This document shows, in pieces, positions 6,883 through 13,821 of a stretch of DNA of 13,821 nucleotides (the stretch's first letter is position 1; each line of letters opens with the position of its first letter). The translations under genes were made by a program, and so were the position numbers. The notes beneath the pieces were generated by a model that saw nothing but the letters and a program-made list of their open reading frames with translations, did no database searches and was not told where the DNA came from. Location: the NCBI GenBank assembly GCA_947460045.1, contig CANHGC010000010.1, positions 1 through 13,821 of the forward strand, given 5' to 3'. Origin of the DNA: Bacteroidota bacterium. GTDB lineage: Bacteria; Bacteroidota; Bacteroidia; NS11-12g; UBA955.

Positions 6883-7374
6883 TTAGAGAATCGGCTGTCC
6901 TTTTTCTACTTTGATGCCAATATCGGATACGCCTTGTAGTGATTCATCGCGCATATTTTGAGACAGTGACCACGTATAAGTGCCAATGGGCAATTTTTGT
7001 TGAATAACAAGGGGCTTTTCATAAGTAATGAGGTTCGACATACCTTCTCCCAACCACCGACCGGTTTGATCTGCCAATTCAATTTGTATTTGTTTTTTAT
7101 TATTTAAGTTGTTTCCTCTCAATTGTGAGATGAGCCAAATGTTGCTGTAGGCATATGTGCCGTTTATTCTCAAACCAATTGATAAATTGTAATAATGGGT
7201 GCTATCATCTACGGTGAAGGTAAAGGTTTTGGAATCCTTCCACGTCCAGGTGCTGGATGGAATTGGTTGAAACTCTTCTGCGATGGTATTTTTTGGCAAA
7301 CCACATTGGGTGAAGGCAACAGCAAGCAGTATGGATAGAGAAATTAAGTGAATTTTAATTGATTGTGTTTTCAT
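6883..7374 (-). CDS. gldH: GldH-like gliding motility lipoprotein
   Basis: This 163-residue predicted lipoprotein has a signal segment (about 6-21) ending at Cys24. The body matches the GldH family: STWTWKDSKTFTFTVDD (41-57), YYNLSIGLRINGTYAYSNIWL (61-81), ELADQTGRWLGEGMSNL (99-115) and MRDESLQGVSDIGIKVEK (141-158). GldH is needed for gliding in Flavobacterium johnsoniae and is associated with the gliding/T9SS machinery at the envelope. The residues before the cysteine are Phe-Thr-Gln, not the common small residue at -1, so the lipobox is non-canonical. The start ATG lies inside the end of lpxK (20-base overlap), and yifB follows after 16 bases, so these genes are co-transcribed and likely translationally coupled. 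The family assignment rests on recognised motif spacing and is fairly strong. Confidence 0.87.
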   Translation of the reverse strand: MKTQSIKIHLISLSILLAVAFTQCGLPKNTIAEEFQPIPSSTWTWKDSKTFTFTVDDSTHYYNLSIGLRINGTYAYSNIWLISQLRGNNLNNKKQIQIELADQTGRWLGEGMSNLITYEKPLVIQQKLPIGTYTWSLSQNMRDESLQGVSDIGIKVEKGQPIL

Positions 7375-8491
7375 GTAAAATGTTTTTTAAAGTGGAGTTA
7401 ATGAGTTCTTGGGTATTAAAAAGTGGATGGATTTCAACATGAACCAAAAATAGGGGCAGGGTTGTGGTTATGCCATTGAGTGATTGTAGTCGGAAATAAT
7501 CTTTCCGGGTGGTAACAATTGCTGCTTCAGGGAATTGCATGACAAAATCATTGAATTTGGCCATGAGGCGATTTACATTTTCCTGTGTAAAGTTGTGGTG
7601 ATCCGGAAACTGAACATGTTCCAATATTGAAAAATTTGTGAGCTGCGATGCCACGCGATGGGGCTTTGCAATTCCGGTTATTAACATGATTTTGCCACCG
7701 GATGTCAGTGTTTCATGGTTGTGATGGTGAAGGGGATTGCTTGTTTTGTTAGAGAGGAAGCCCACATTATTTTCCCATAGCGGTGTTTTTTGTTTTAATT
7801 TAAAAAACTGGCCCAACAAGTTCCAATTAGCCATTTGTTTGGACAGATTTGTTTTGAAAAGGGCAGCCTCTTTTTCTGTTAAATGGGGTGGGCAATTGGT
7901 GACAAGTATTGTTTTTGCGGAGTTACTGGCAAAAGGAAATTCTCTGAGGTTACCAGCCGGTAAAGGCAAATCATTGGTAAAGGGATTGTGATAATCGCAA
8001 AGTAGGATACTGGCGTGATGATTGAGTTTAAGGTGTTGAAACCCATCGTCGAGCAACACAATTTGTAGATCAGGATTTTTCGCTTTCAACATGCCGATAC
8101 CCATTGGTCGATTTTCACAAACTGCGAACGGGATAGAAAGGTTTACCTGGTTTTCAATGTCTTGCAAAATTTCCAAAGGCTCATCCCCAACGGTTGAGGC
8201 GTTTTGTGTTTGATCCACAGCAACGAATCCTTTCGACTTTCGTCCATAACCTCGAGATAAAACACCAATGGTTTGAGGTGGTAAGCCCAAATCTGCCAAT
8301 TGTTTGAAGATCCAAATGAGCGTAGGTGTTTTGCCCAATCCACCAACATTGATGTTGCCAATGACAATTGAAATGGGTGCAGGGCGAGAGCTCCATTTGA
8401 ACAAGGAATAAATGCTCCTTTTGATTTGTGCAATTGTGCCCCAAATCAAACCCAAAGGCAGAAGCAATATTTTCCTTGTTATTTGAGTCAA
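7355..8491 (-). CDS. lpxK: Tetraacyldisaccharide 4'-kinase (lipid A synthesis)
   Basis: This 378-residue LpxK phosphorylates the 4' position of the tetraacyldisaccharide lipid A precursor at the cytoplasmic face of the inner membrane. Visible features are an N-terminal hydrophobic segment (about 8-22) for membrane attachment, GNINVGGLGKTPT (45-57) with the P-loop, LSRGYGRKSKG (78-88), GDEP (102-105), LLDDGFQHLKL (146-156), a TGIAKP motif (272-277) and FPDHHNFT (295-302). All hallmark motifs are intact. The start appears to be TTG (8489-8491), overlapping the upstream stop by four bases (TTGA); no ATG or GTG lies in the first codons, and the residues after TTG fit the family's N-terminus. A histidine-rich stretch HHHNHE (255-260) sits in a variable region. 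It is translationally linked to the nuclease gene before it and to gldH after it. Confidence 0.94.
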   Translation of the reverse strand: MTQITRKILLLPLGLIWGTIAQIKRSIYSLFKWSSRPAPISIVIGNINVGGLGKTPTLIWIFKQLADLGLPPQTIGVLSRGYGRKSKGFVAVDQTQNASTVGDEPLEILQDIENQVNLSIPFAVCENRPMGIGMLKAKNPDLQIVLLDDGFQHLKLNHHASILLCDYHNPFTNDLPLPAGNLREFPFASNSAKTILVTNCPPHLTEKEAALFKTNLSKQMANWNLLGQFFKLKQKTPLWENNVGFLSNKTSNPLHHHNHETLTSGGKIMLITGIAKPHRVASQLTNFSILEHVQFPDHHNFTQENVNRLMAKFNDFVMQFPEAAIVTTRKDYFRLQSLNGITTTLPLFLVHVEIHPLFNTQELINSTLKNILHENTIN

Positions 8492-9912
8492 TTCAATTCA
8501 AAAGATTGGCCTTTTTCGGGCAGTGTAACTTGTGTGTGTTTCACATCATTGGCAAGAATGCCCATTTGTGTTTCATCGCCGTGAACAAGGAATATGTTTT
8601 TCAGATCACCTGTGGGGTTAGATTCTTCAAAATAATCCACCATTTGTTGATGATCGGGGTGTGCGCTGAAAACATCTGTGCGTTTGATTTTGGCGTGTAC
8701 GGGTCTGGGTTTTCTATTGATTTCAACGAAATCTTGGCCTGATAACAGGCGGTGTCCCAGGGTGCCTTCGGCGCAAAAGCCTGCAATCAAAATGGTGTTT
8801 TCTGAGAAGCCAACATTGTTGCGAACGTGCATTTGTAGTCTTCCTCCTTCAACCATGCCTGCGGCGCTGATGATCACACAAGGTGTATTCATTACACTCA
8901 AAAGCTCACTTTCTTTTTCATCTTCAATGACTTGCAACAATGGGAAGTCGAACAATGAGCCATGCTTTTGTTGAAATTCAACGGCTTCTTCATTGAGGAA
9001 TTCCACATTGTGTTGGTACACCTTGGTGCTTTTGATGGCCAAGGGGCTGTCTGTGAAAATGGGAATTTCTGGCAATCGACCCGCCCTGTACAATTGGTGA
9101 ATGGTGAAAATAATGGCTTGTGTTCTTCCAACACTGAAAGCGGGAATTACCAATTTGCCACCGCGTGTAACACAGGTATCGATGATTTCTTCCAACATGG
9201 CGTCTTCGGCATTTCTAGAATCGCTTTGATGTTTACGACCTCCGTAAGTGCTTTCAGAAATCAGATAATTGAGGTTTTTCATGGGCACGGGGTTGGGCAC
9301 GAGTTTGGAATTTGCATTTCCTAAATCTCCAGTGAATCCAACAACCGTTGTTTTGTTGTTGTGTTTGATAGAGAAACGAACACTGGCTGCTCCCAAGATG
9401 TGACCGGCTTCATGTAAACTCAATGTAAGCTCATCGCTGTATTGGTAATCAACATTGTATGGTAAACAAACAGATTGATCGAGCATTTCGGTGATGTGTT
9501 TTTTGGTATACAGGGTTTGCACTTTCGGCATTTTGCCTTTATTGAATTTTTTACCGCTGTTTTTCCAAATGGTCTTTTGCTTTGCTGCCATTTCCATTCT
9601 TTGAATGTTCAAGCTATCGTGCAACAAAAAATCGCTCAGCTCCAAAGTGGGTTCTGTCCCAACAATCTTGCCGTTGAAGCCTTGCCTTACTAGGTTTGGT
9701 ACATTTCCGGAATGGTCTATATGGGCATGCGTTAATATCAAAAGGTCAATGGATTTAGGATCAAATGGGAAGTTCGCATTTCTCTCTTCAAATTCTTTTC
9801 GTTTTTCATAATCCAAACCACAATCAATCAAAACCCGTGCGCCACTAGGTAGTTCTAATAAATGCATACTGCCTGTAACCTGTCGAGCTGCACCCCAAAA
9901 AGTAATTTTCAT
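8488..9912 (-). CDS. Metallo-beta-lactamase/beta-CASP ribonuclease (CPSF-like)
   Basis: This 474-residue cytosolic protein carries a complete metallo-beta-lactamase plus beta-CASP domain set, as in bacterial relatives of eukaryotic CPSF73 such as TTHA0252. Zinc-site motifs are THAHIDHSG (61-69, HxHxDH), a GHILGAA histidine (170-176), TGDLG aspartate (194-198), and the later VFSAHPDHQQM (414-424) histidine. The beta-CASP part is recognised from SESTYGGR (219-226), IPAFSVGRTQ (256-265), ISAAGMVEGGR (348-358) and VHGD (443-446). It is expected to act as an RNA endo- or exonuclease; the substrate is unknown. The start ATG gives the classical MKITFWGAARQVTGS N-terminus. It lies 75 bases after the giant hydrolase on the same strand and overlaps lpxK by four bases, so it heads or belongs to the lpxK-gldH-yifB cluster. 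Confidence 0.93.
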   Translation of the reverse strand: MKITFWGAARQVTGSMHLLELPSGARVLIDCGLDYEKRKEFEERNANFPFDPKSIDLLILTHAHIDHSGNVPNLVRQGFNGKIVGTEPTLELSDFLLHDSLNIQRMEMAAKQKTIWKNSGKKFNKGKMPKVQTLYTKKHITEMLDQSVCLPYNVDYQYSDELTLSLHEAGHILGAASVRFSIKHNNKTTVVGFTGDLGNANSKLVPNPVPMKNLNYLISESTYGGRKHQSDSRNAEDAMLEEIIDTCVTRGGKLVIPAFSVGRTQAIIFTIHQLYRAGRLPEIPIFTDSPLAIKSTKVYQHNVEFLNEEAVEFQQKHGSLFDFPLLQVIEDEKESELLSVMNTPCVIISAAGMVEGGRLQMHVRNNVGFSENTILIAGFCAEGTLGHRLLSGQDFVEINRKPRPVHAKIKRTDVFSAHPDHQQMVDYFEESNPTGDLKNIFLVHGDETQMGILANDVKHTQVTLPEKGQSFELN

Positions 9913-9916
9913 CTCA

Positions 9917-9924
9917 CAAAATTA
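9917..9924 (-). promoter_or_regulatory. Possible -7 promoter box before the beta-CASP nuclease
   Basis: On the minus strand TAATTTTG fits TAnnTTTG and ends five bases before the start codon at 9912. No TTG is found at the expected -33 distance, so the match may be chance. If real, the transcript would be leaderless or nearly so. Confidence 0.2.
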
Positions 9925-9987
9925 CGCTCAACCACGGGTTTTGAATGTCTTTGTTATCAACGGTTTGATAGATTGTCTAAGTGGTTA

Positions 9988-12900
9988 TCATTGTTTCGAT
10001 GCGATAAAAACTTTACGGGCCATCGATTCATGGTTTTCATTTGTCCAGTGAACAAAATAGAATCCTTCGCTTAGGCCATCGAACCAGTTGGATTTGAATG
10101 GATTTTCGGTAATCATTCTGCCATCAATGGTATAAATTTTTGCTTCTTTGGGGATTTTCAACAGGAGTGATGTTTCTGATTCCAAAGAGGTTTGATCTTC
10201 GTATCCATCAGGGTTGTTGTACTTGGAACGTTTGGTTACATCCAGTGAATTGTAGGGGTCAAAGCAAAGGGTATTCAACTTGTTTTTTTGATTGGAAATC
10301 ACATTTACTTCATACCATCTTCCGCCGATATCAATGGTACCAACCGCCAAATACTTTTCTTGGATGGAATCGGAGTTGTCATTTGCATCCAAAGGATACC
10401 AGTGATTTACTCCTGTATTTAGTCCAGTGTTCTGAGTGCCACTTGGGCCTTGTTTAGGCGTAGGCAGATAACCACTGATTTGAATTTTGTCTTCTGGCTT
10501 TGCTGCACTTTTAGCCAAAAAGTTGTTGTTTCCATCTAGAAAAACGCTGCTTCCATTGAGTTGTATACTGATTTTTTGGGAGTAGGCAAATGTGTTGTTG
10601 CCACATTTCAGAGAGTCGTTGTTTGCCTTGATTTGAGAATGCGCTCCGGCAACAACGGTGGTTTCCGAAGCTTTTATTCCATGGGTATTGTATCCAAAAA
10701 TACAACAGGCCAAAGCCACGGGTCTTTTTTGGGTGTTGATGCCTGTGACGTTTTGATAAAATTGTGACTCTAAAACATGTAAGGGATTATAGAGGCTTTC
10801 GGCTGACGAATAGATCCCAGTTTCATTGTTGGTGAAGTTTGACAACATGATGGAATCGAGGTTATCATTTCCGAATATTTCAATGCCTACGGTGTTTTTT
10901 TTGAAGGTGCAATTTTTGATTTTCACTCCCGATGATTCAGTTAGTAGCGCCGTTGTACAAGACAAAAAGCGATTGTTTTGGAGCACTGCTTTGCAAGATG
11001 AATTAATTTGTAGGCCGGTGTTTAATTTTGAAAACTCTGACCCAGATAAGTACAACTTTCCCGATTCTAGAACAAGTCCGTTTTGGCTGTATTTTGACCA
11101 ATCTGTAGGTGAAAAACCACAGTTTTCAATATGCACGTGACCCGACATTAACAAACTGCTGTTGTTGGCAAATTTCACATTTGCGCGATGCATGGCAATG
11201 CTATCAAACACATTGCGGGTATTGATATTGCCTTCAATTTGTAGTACCGTAGAAGCATGGGCATCGTTGCCATATACATGCATTTTGGCGTGTCCTCCTC
11301 CAGTTATGTTGCATCTTCCGAATCCACCACCAACATGGCTTAATTTGAGCATTCCGGTTTCCATTCCTTTTTCACTGCGCACTTGAAGGGTTGCGTTTTG
11401 TGACAGCGACAACTCACCTTTCACGTGAATGATGGCATTTTTGCCATTGATGGTAATGTTTACTTGGTTTCCGATCACAAATTTGCTGCCTTCATCGAGA
11501 ATCAGTTGTGATCCATCTTGGATGATGAGTGTTGCGCCATCTTCAAGGACAAGCTGAGCATTTTTAAAAATTCTCAAAGTTGATTTACCTCCAAACACAT
11601 GGAGGGTGCCCCCTTTTTCAACGATGATTTTAGAATTCTCTTTACATTGAAGAACTGTGTTTTGGTGATTAAAGTTTCCAGAACCAAGGTTGAGTGTTGC
11701 GTTTTTTTGGATACGCATTTCGGCGTTGTGACAATTCCCCAAAACAAATACGCGTTCCTTGAGTTGTGTTACCGCATTGATATCAGCTGGGTTCATTTTG
11801 CTGGTGGCATAATTACAGTTGATATCGAGTTGTTGTGCGGATTTAACGGTGATGCTACCCACGAATTTGTCGAACGTATTTCCGATGAATGTGTTTTTAT
11901 TGGTTTGGTCGTATTGCTGTTTTTCGGTTGCAATGATTTTTTTCAAAAGCCAAATTGCATTGCCATTTTGTGATTTCTCGAACAAAACATGGTCTTGGTT
12001 GGTGCTTTGAGAGTAAAAATCGTGAAACGGAGTATTTTTCAGCGTCAAGGGTTGTTTGCCGATGCTATATTCCAAGGGTTGAAGATGATGTTTTTTGGCA
12101 TAACTGCTACCAATGGCACTCCAAGTAGGAATGAAGCAGGTGTTGCCTACGTACAACTCTGAAAATACCAACCAAGATTTTTTGCTTAGCGCATTGTGTA
12201 AGTCGAGGGCGGCAGAAGATCTTCCACCCGCTTGGTGGTCTATACCCAACATTTGATCATTCACTACGTGAAGTTTTTCCTTGGTATAGGTTGTTTTAAA
12301 GATGGCCACAGTGGCCTTTCCGGTGGGTAGGGACTTTGATTTACGGGAGTATGTAAAGAGTTTTGCGTCCGAAGTTGGCAGCGCTGAGGCTACGATTTTT
12401 AATGCTTTGCCTCCAAGAATATTGGCGATGCGCTTTACATTGTTTACCAATGGCTGTGCAATGTTAAAATGGATGAGAGAATCACCGGGAAATAACAATT
12501 GTAGGTTATCGGCACGCTGGAATTCCATTTGATCGCTGCCATTGACGATGGCAAATTTCCATGGTAGACTGGGAAATGCTTGCATGGAGGAATCGGCCAT
12601 AAACTGATTGAAAAGTTCATGGGGTTGATCGTTGTTTTGATAATGCACAAGCAGCATCTGTTTGGATGCAGGGCGGTCTAACATTCGAGTTTTTAAATCT
12701 TCAATTTGTCCAGCCACGCCCGCATAGTAGTTGAGGGCAGATTGCAATGCGATGGGAATGTTTGCGCCCAATAGTGGACCATCGAAGGATGTATAACTTC
12801 TGATACAATGTTGCACGGTATCGTTTTCGATCATGGTTAAAGCCCTACGAGCAACCAACGCCCCCATGGATGCGCCCACAACATGAATGTGTTGGCCACA

Positions 12901-13821
12901 CAATCGATTGCTGATTTCTTTGATGGCTTGGTACGTGACAACTGCATTGTTTTGGAGATAGTCTGCACCATCGTAAAAGTCGATGTATACAATATCGTAT
13001 CCTGAATCTCTGTATTGTTTTAAAATGCCTGGGCTGAATTCAATGGACGCCCAATCAGACCAACTTTGGGTTTCTACGTTCCATTGTTTTCCTTTGAGCA
13101 GGTCCAAATAACCCATATTTCCACATTTTCCATCTTTACAACCGGTGGGGCGGTTTTTGTAACCGAAATCGATGCCTTCAACAAAAACGATGGGTTTTTT
13201 GAGGCAGTTGTTCACGCCGTTGGGACCGTTGCCATAGTGGATGGTGACTTTTGCCCCTGTGGGTACTAGGGCGTTGTTTTCATTGGATACATAGGTTTTT
13301 ACTTCGAATTGGTCGATGGGCAACCCTTCGGTAATTGTTTGCCATTCAGGTTTGAGGTTGGTGGCATAAAGTTGGAATTTGGTTACCAAACGCAATTTTG
13401 TGTTGCTTCCCAATATCACTTGTATCCCGGGGTTGTGGTTAAACCTGGCATTGTTTGTATCCGCTTCTAGGAACAAGTGGCATACGTTGATACCAGAAAT
13501 AATTCCTTGCATGGGTGTGGGTTGGTTGATGTTGAGTTTGTGATTATGGCCGTTGATATCGATGCCAATGTTCACGTTGGATTCGATCTTTCTATGACTA
13601 ATGATAAATCGTTGGTCTAAGATGAGGGAATTCACATTGAATGGAATATTTGCGAAGAAGGGAATGAAGTAAAAAACGTCTTCTTCTGTAAAGTCTGAAT
13701 GGTTCCAAGGTCCAACTTTCTTGATGCAATTGCTATCTGTATCATAGGTGTAGGCTTGCTTCAACCAGAAGGAATCGGATAGTTTATTGAAATGATGATC
13801 GACCAATAGCAAGGGTAAAAC
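9988..13821 (-). CDS. Giant T9SS-secreted alpha/beta-hydrolase fused to a beta-solenoid and type A sorting domain (5' end beyond window)
   Basis: The frame is open to the right edge, so at least 1277 residues are encoded and the signal peptide is missing or only its end is present (VLPLLLV). Residues below count from the TTG at 13812. Residues 1-200 show no family I recognise. From about 205 to 610 lies an alpha/beta-hydrolase: KPIVFVEGIDFG opens it, IHVVGASMGALVARR (309-323) gives the nucleophile elbow (Ser315), FDGPLLGANIPIAL follows, and NTCFIPTWSAIG (557-568) and NQDHVLFE (605-612, probable catalytic His608) are features I recall from secreted Bacteroidota lipase/esterase-like proteins. 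About 650-1105 is an Asn/Gly-rich right-handed beta-solenoid made of short repeats such as AQLVLEDGATLIIQDGSQLIL and CTFKKNTVGIEIFGN. Residues 1217-1272 form a T9SS type A sorting domain (KIYTIDGRMITENPF, LSEGFYFVHW, ARKVFIAS). It should be exported and surface-bound or released. The substrate is unknown. Confidence 0.85.
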   Translation of the reverse strand, partial: VLPLLLVDHHFNKLSDSFWLKQAYTYDTDSNCIKKVGPWNHSDFTEEDVFYFIPFFANIPFNVNSLILDQRFIISHRKIESNVNIGIDINGHNHKLNINQPTPMQGIISGINVCHLFLEADTNNARFNHNPGIQVILGSNTKLRLVTKFQLYATNLKPEWQTITEGLPIDQFEVKTYVSNENNALVPTGAKVTIHYGNGPNGVNNCLKKPIVFVEGIDFGYKNRPTGCKDGKCGNMGYLDLLKGKQWNVETQSWSDWASIEFSPGILKQYRDSGYDIVYIDFYDGADYLQNNAVVTYQAIKEISNRLCGQHIHVVGASMGALVARRALTMIENDTVQHCIRSYTSFDGPLLGANIPIALQSALNYYAGVAGQIEDLKTRMLDRPASKQMLLVHYQNNDQPHELFNQFMADSSMQAFPSLPWKFAIVNGSDQMEFQRADNLQLLFPGDSLIHFNIAQPLVNNVKRIANILGGKALKIVASALPTSDAKLFTYSRKSKSLPTGKATVAIFKTTYTKEKLHVVNDQMLGIDHQAGGRSSAALDLHNALSKKSWLVFSELYVGNTCFIPTWSAIGSSYAKKHHLQPLEYSIGKQPLTLKNTPFHDFYSQSTNQDHVLFEKSQNGNAIWLLKKIIATEKQQYDQTNKNTFIGNTFDKFVGSITVKSAQQLDINCNYATSKMNPADINAVTQLKERVFVLGNCHNAEMRIQKNATLNLGSGNFNHQNTVLQCKENSKIIVEKGGTLHVFGGKSTLRIFKNAQLVLEDGATLIIQDGSQLILDEGSKFVIGNQVNITINGKNAIIHVKGELSLSQNATLQVRSEKGMETGMLKLSHVGGGFGRCNITGGGHAKMHVYGNDAHASTVLQIEGNINTRNVFDSIAMHRANVKFANNSSLLMSGHVHIENCGFSPTDWSKYSQNGLVLESGKLYLSGSEFSKLNTGLQINSSCKAVLQNNRFLSCTTALLTESSGVKIKNCTFKKNTVGIEIFGNDNLDSIMLSNFTNNETGIYSSAESLYNPLHVLESQFYQNVTGINTQKRPVALACCIFGYNTHGIKASETTVVAGAHSQIKANNDSLKCGNNTFAYSQKISIQLNGSSVFLDGNNNFLAKSAAKPEDKIQISGYLPTPKQGPSGTQNTGLNTGVNHWYPLDANDNSDSIQEKYLAVGTIDIGGRWYEVNVISNQKNKLNTLCFDPYNSLDVTKRSKYNNPDGYEDQTSLESETSLLLKIPKEAKIYTIDGRMITENPFKSNWFDGLSEGFYFVHWTNENHESMARKVFIASKQ

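Noticed and set aside
9951..9972. Inverted repeat TATCAA / TTGATA between the giant hydrolase and nuclease genes as a terminator
   Set aside because: The stem is only six AT-rich pairs and no T tract follows on the minus strand.
10826..11140. Open frame of 104 codons on the + strand inside the giant hydrolase gene
   Set aside because: It is opposite the beta-solenoid coding sequence; absence of stops follows from the repeated composition of the real gene, and no domain is recognisable.
11599..11973. Open frame of 124 codons on the + strand inside the giant hydrolase gene
   Set aside because: It is also antisense to the solenoid region, without a promoter or a plausible protein family.

Overview
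The window looks like a chromosomal stretch of a Bacteroidota organism that has a type IX secretion system (T9SS). The evidence is a SusD/RagB-type nutrient-binding protein, a GldH gliding/T9SS lipoprotein, a very large protein ending in a T9SS type A sorting domain, and TAnnTTTG-type promoter boxes instead of strong Shine-Dalgarno sites. No genus can be named. No rRNA, tRNA, insertion sequence, phage gene or CRISPR array was seen.

Layout: genes on the + strand fill 1-5224 and genes on the - strand fill 5301-13821, so the two halves converge on a 76-base gap. On the + strand are the 3' end of a SusD-like gene with a strong terminator, a small four-helix-bundle (S23-like) protein behind a three-copy 10-bp-phased repeat, a DUF47/PiT phosphate-uptake pair with its own terminator, and a two-gene sugar-nucleotide unit (WbpD/WlbB-like N-acetyltransferase and GalE-like epimerase) joined by a TAATG overlap. 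On the - strand, read from the right edge, are a >1270-residue putative secreted alpha/beta-hydrolase fused to a beta-solenoid and a T9SS sorting domain, then a beta-CASP metallo-beta-lactamase nuclease, lpxK, gldH and a YifB/ComM-type AAA+ protein. The last four overlap or are 16 bases apart, so they form a likely operon.

A shared theme is the cell envelope. LpxK makes lipid A. The acetyltransferase and epimerase make N-acetylated sugar precursors for surface polysaccharide. GldH belongs to the gliding/T9SS machinery, and the giant protein is a likely T9SS cargo. In Porphyromonas, T9SS cargo is anchored to an LPS whose synthesis needs Wbp-type sugars, so co-location of these parts is worth noting, although adjacency alone does not prove a joint pathway. 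The most unusual item is the giant hydrolase/beta-solenoid fusion. The rest are mostly recognisable families with some notable details: the Val gatekeeper in the epimerase, the long charged loop in the phosphate transporter, the TTG start of lpxK, and terminators overlapping the facing genes.
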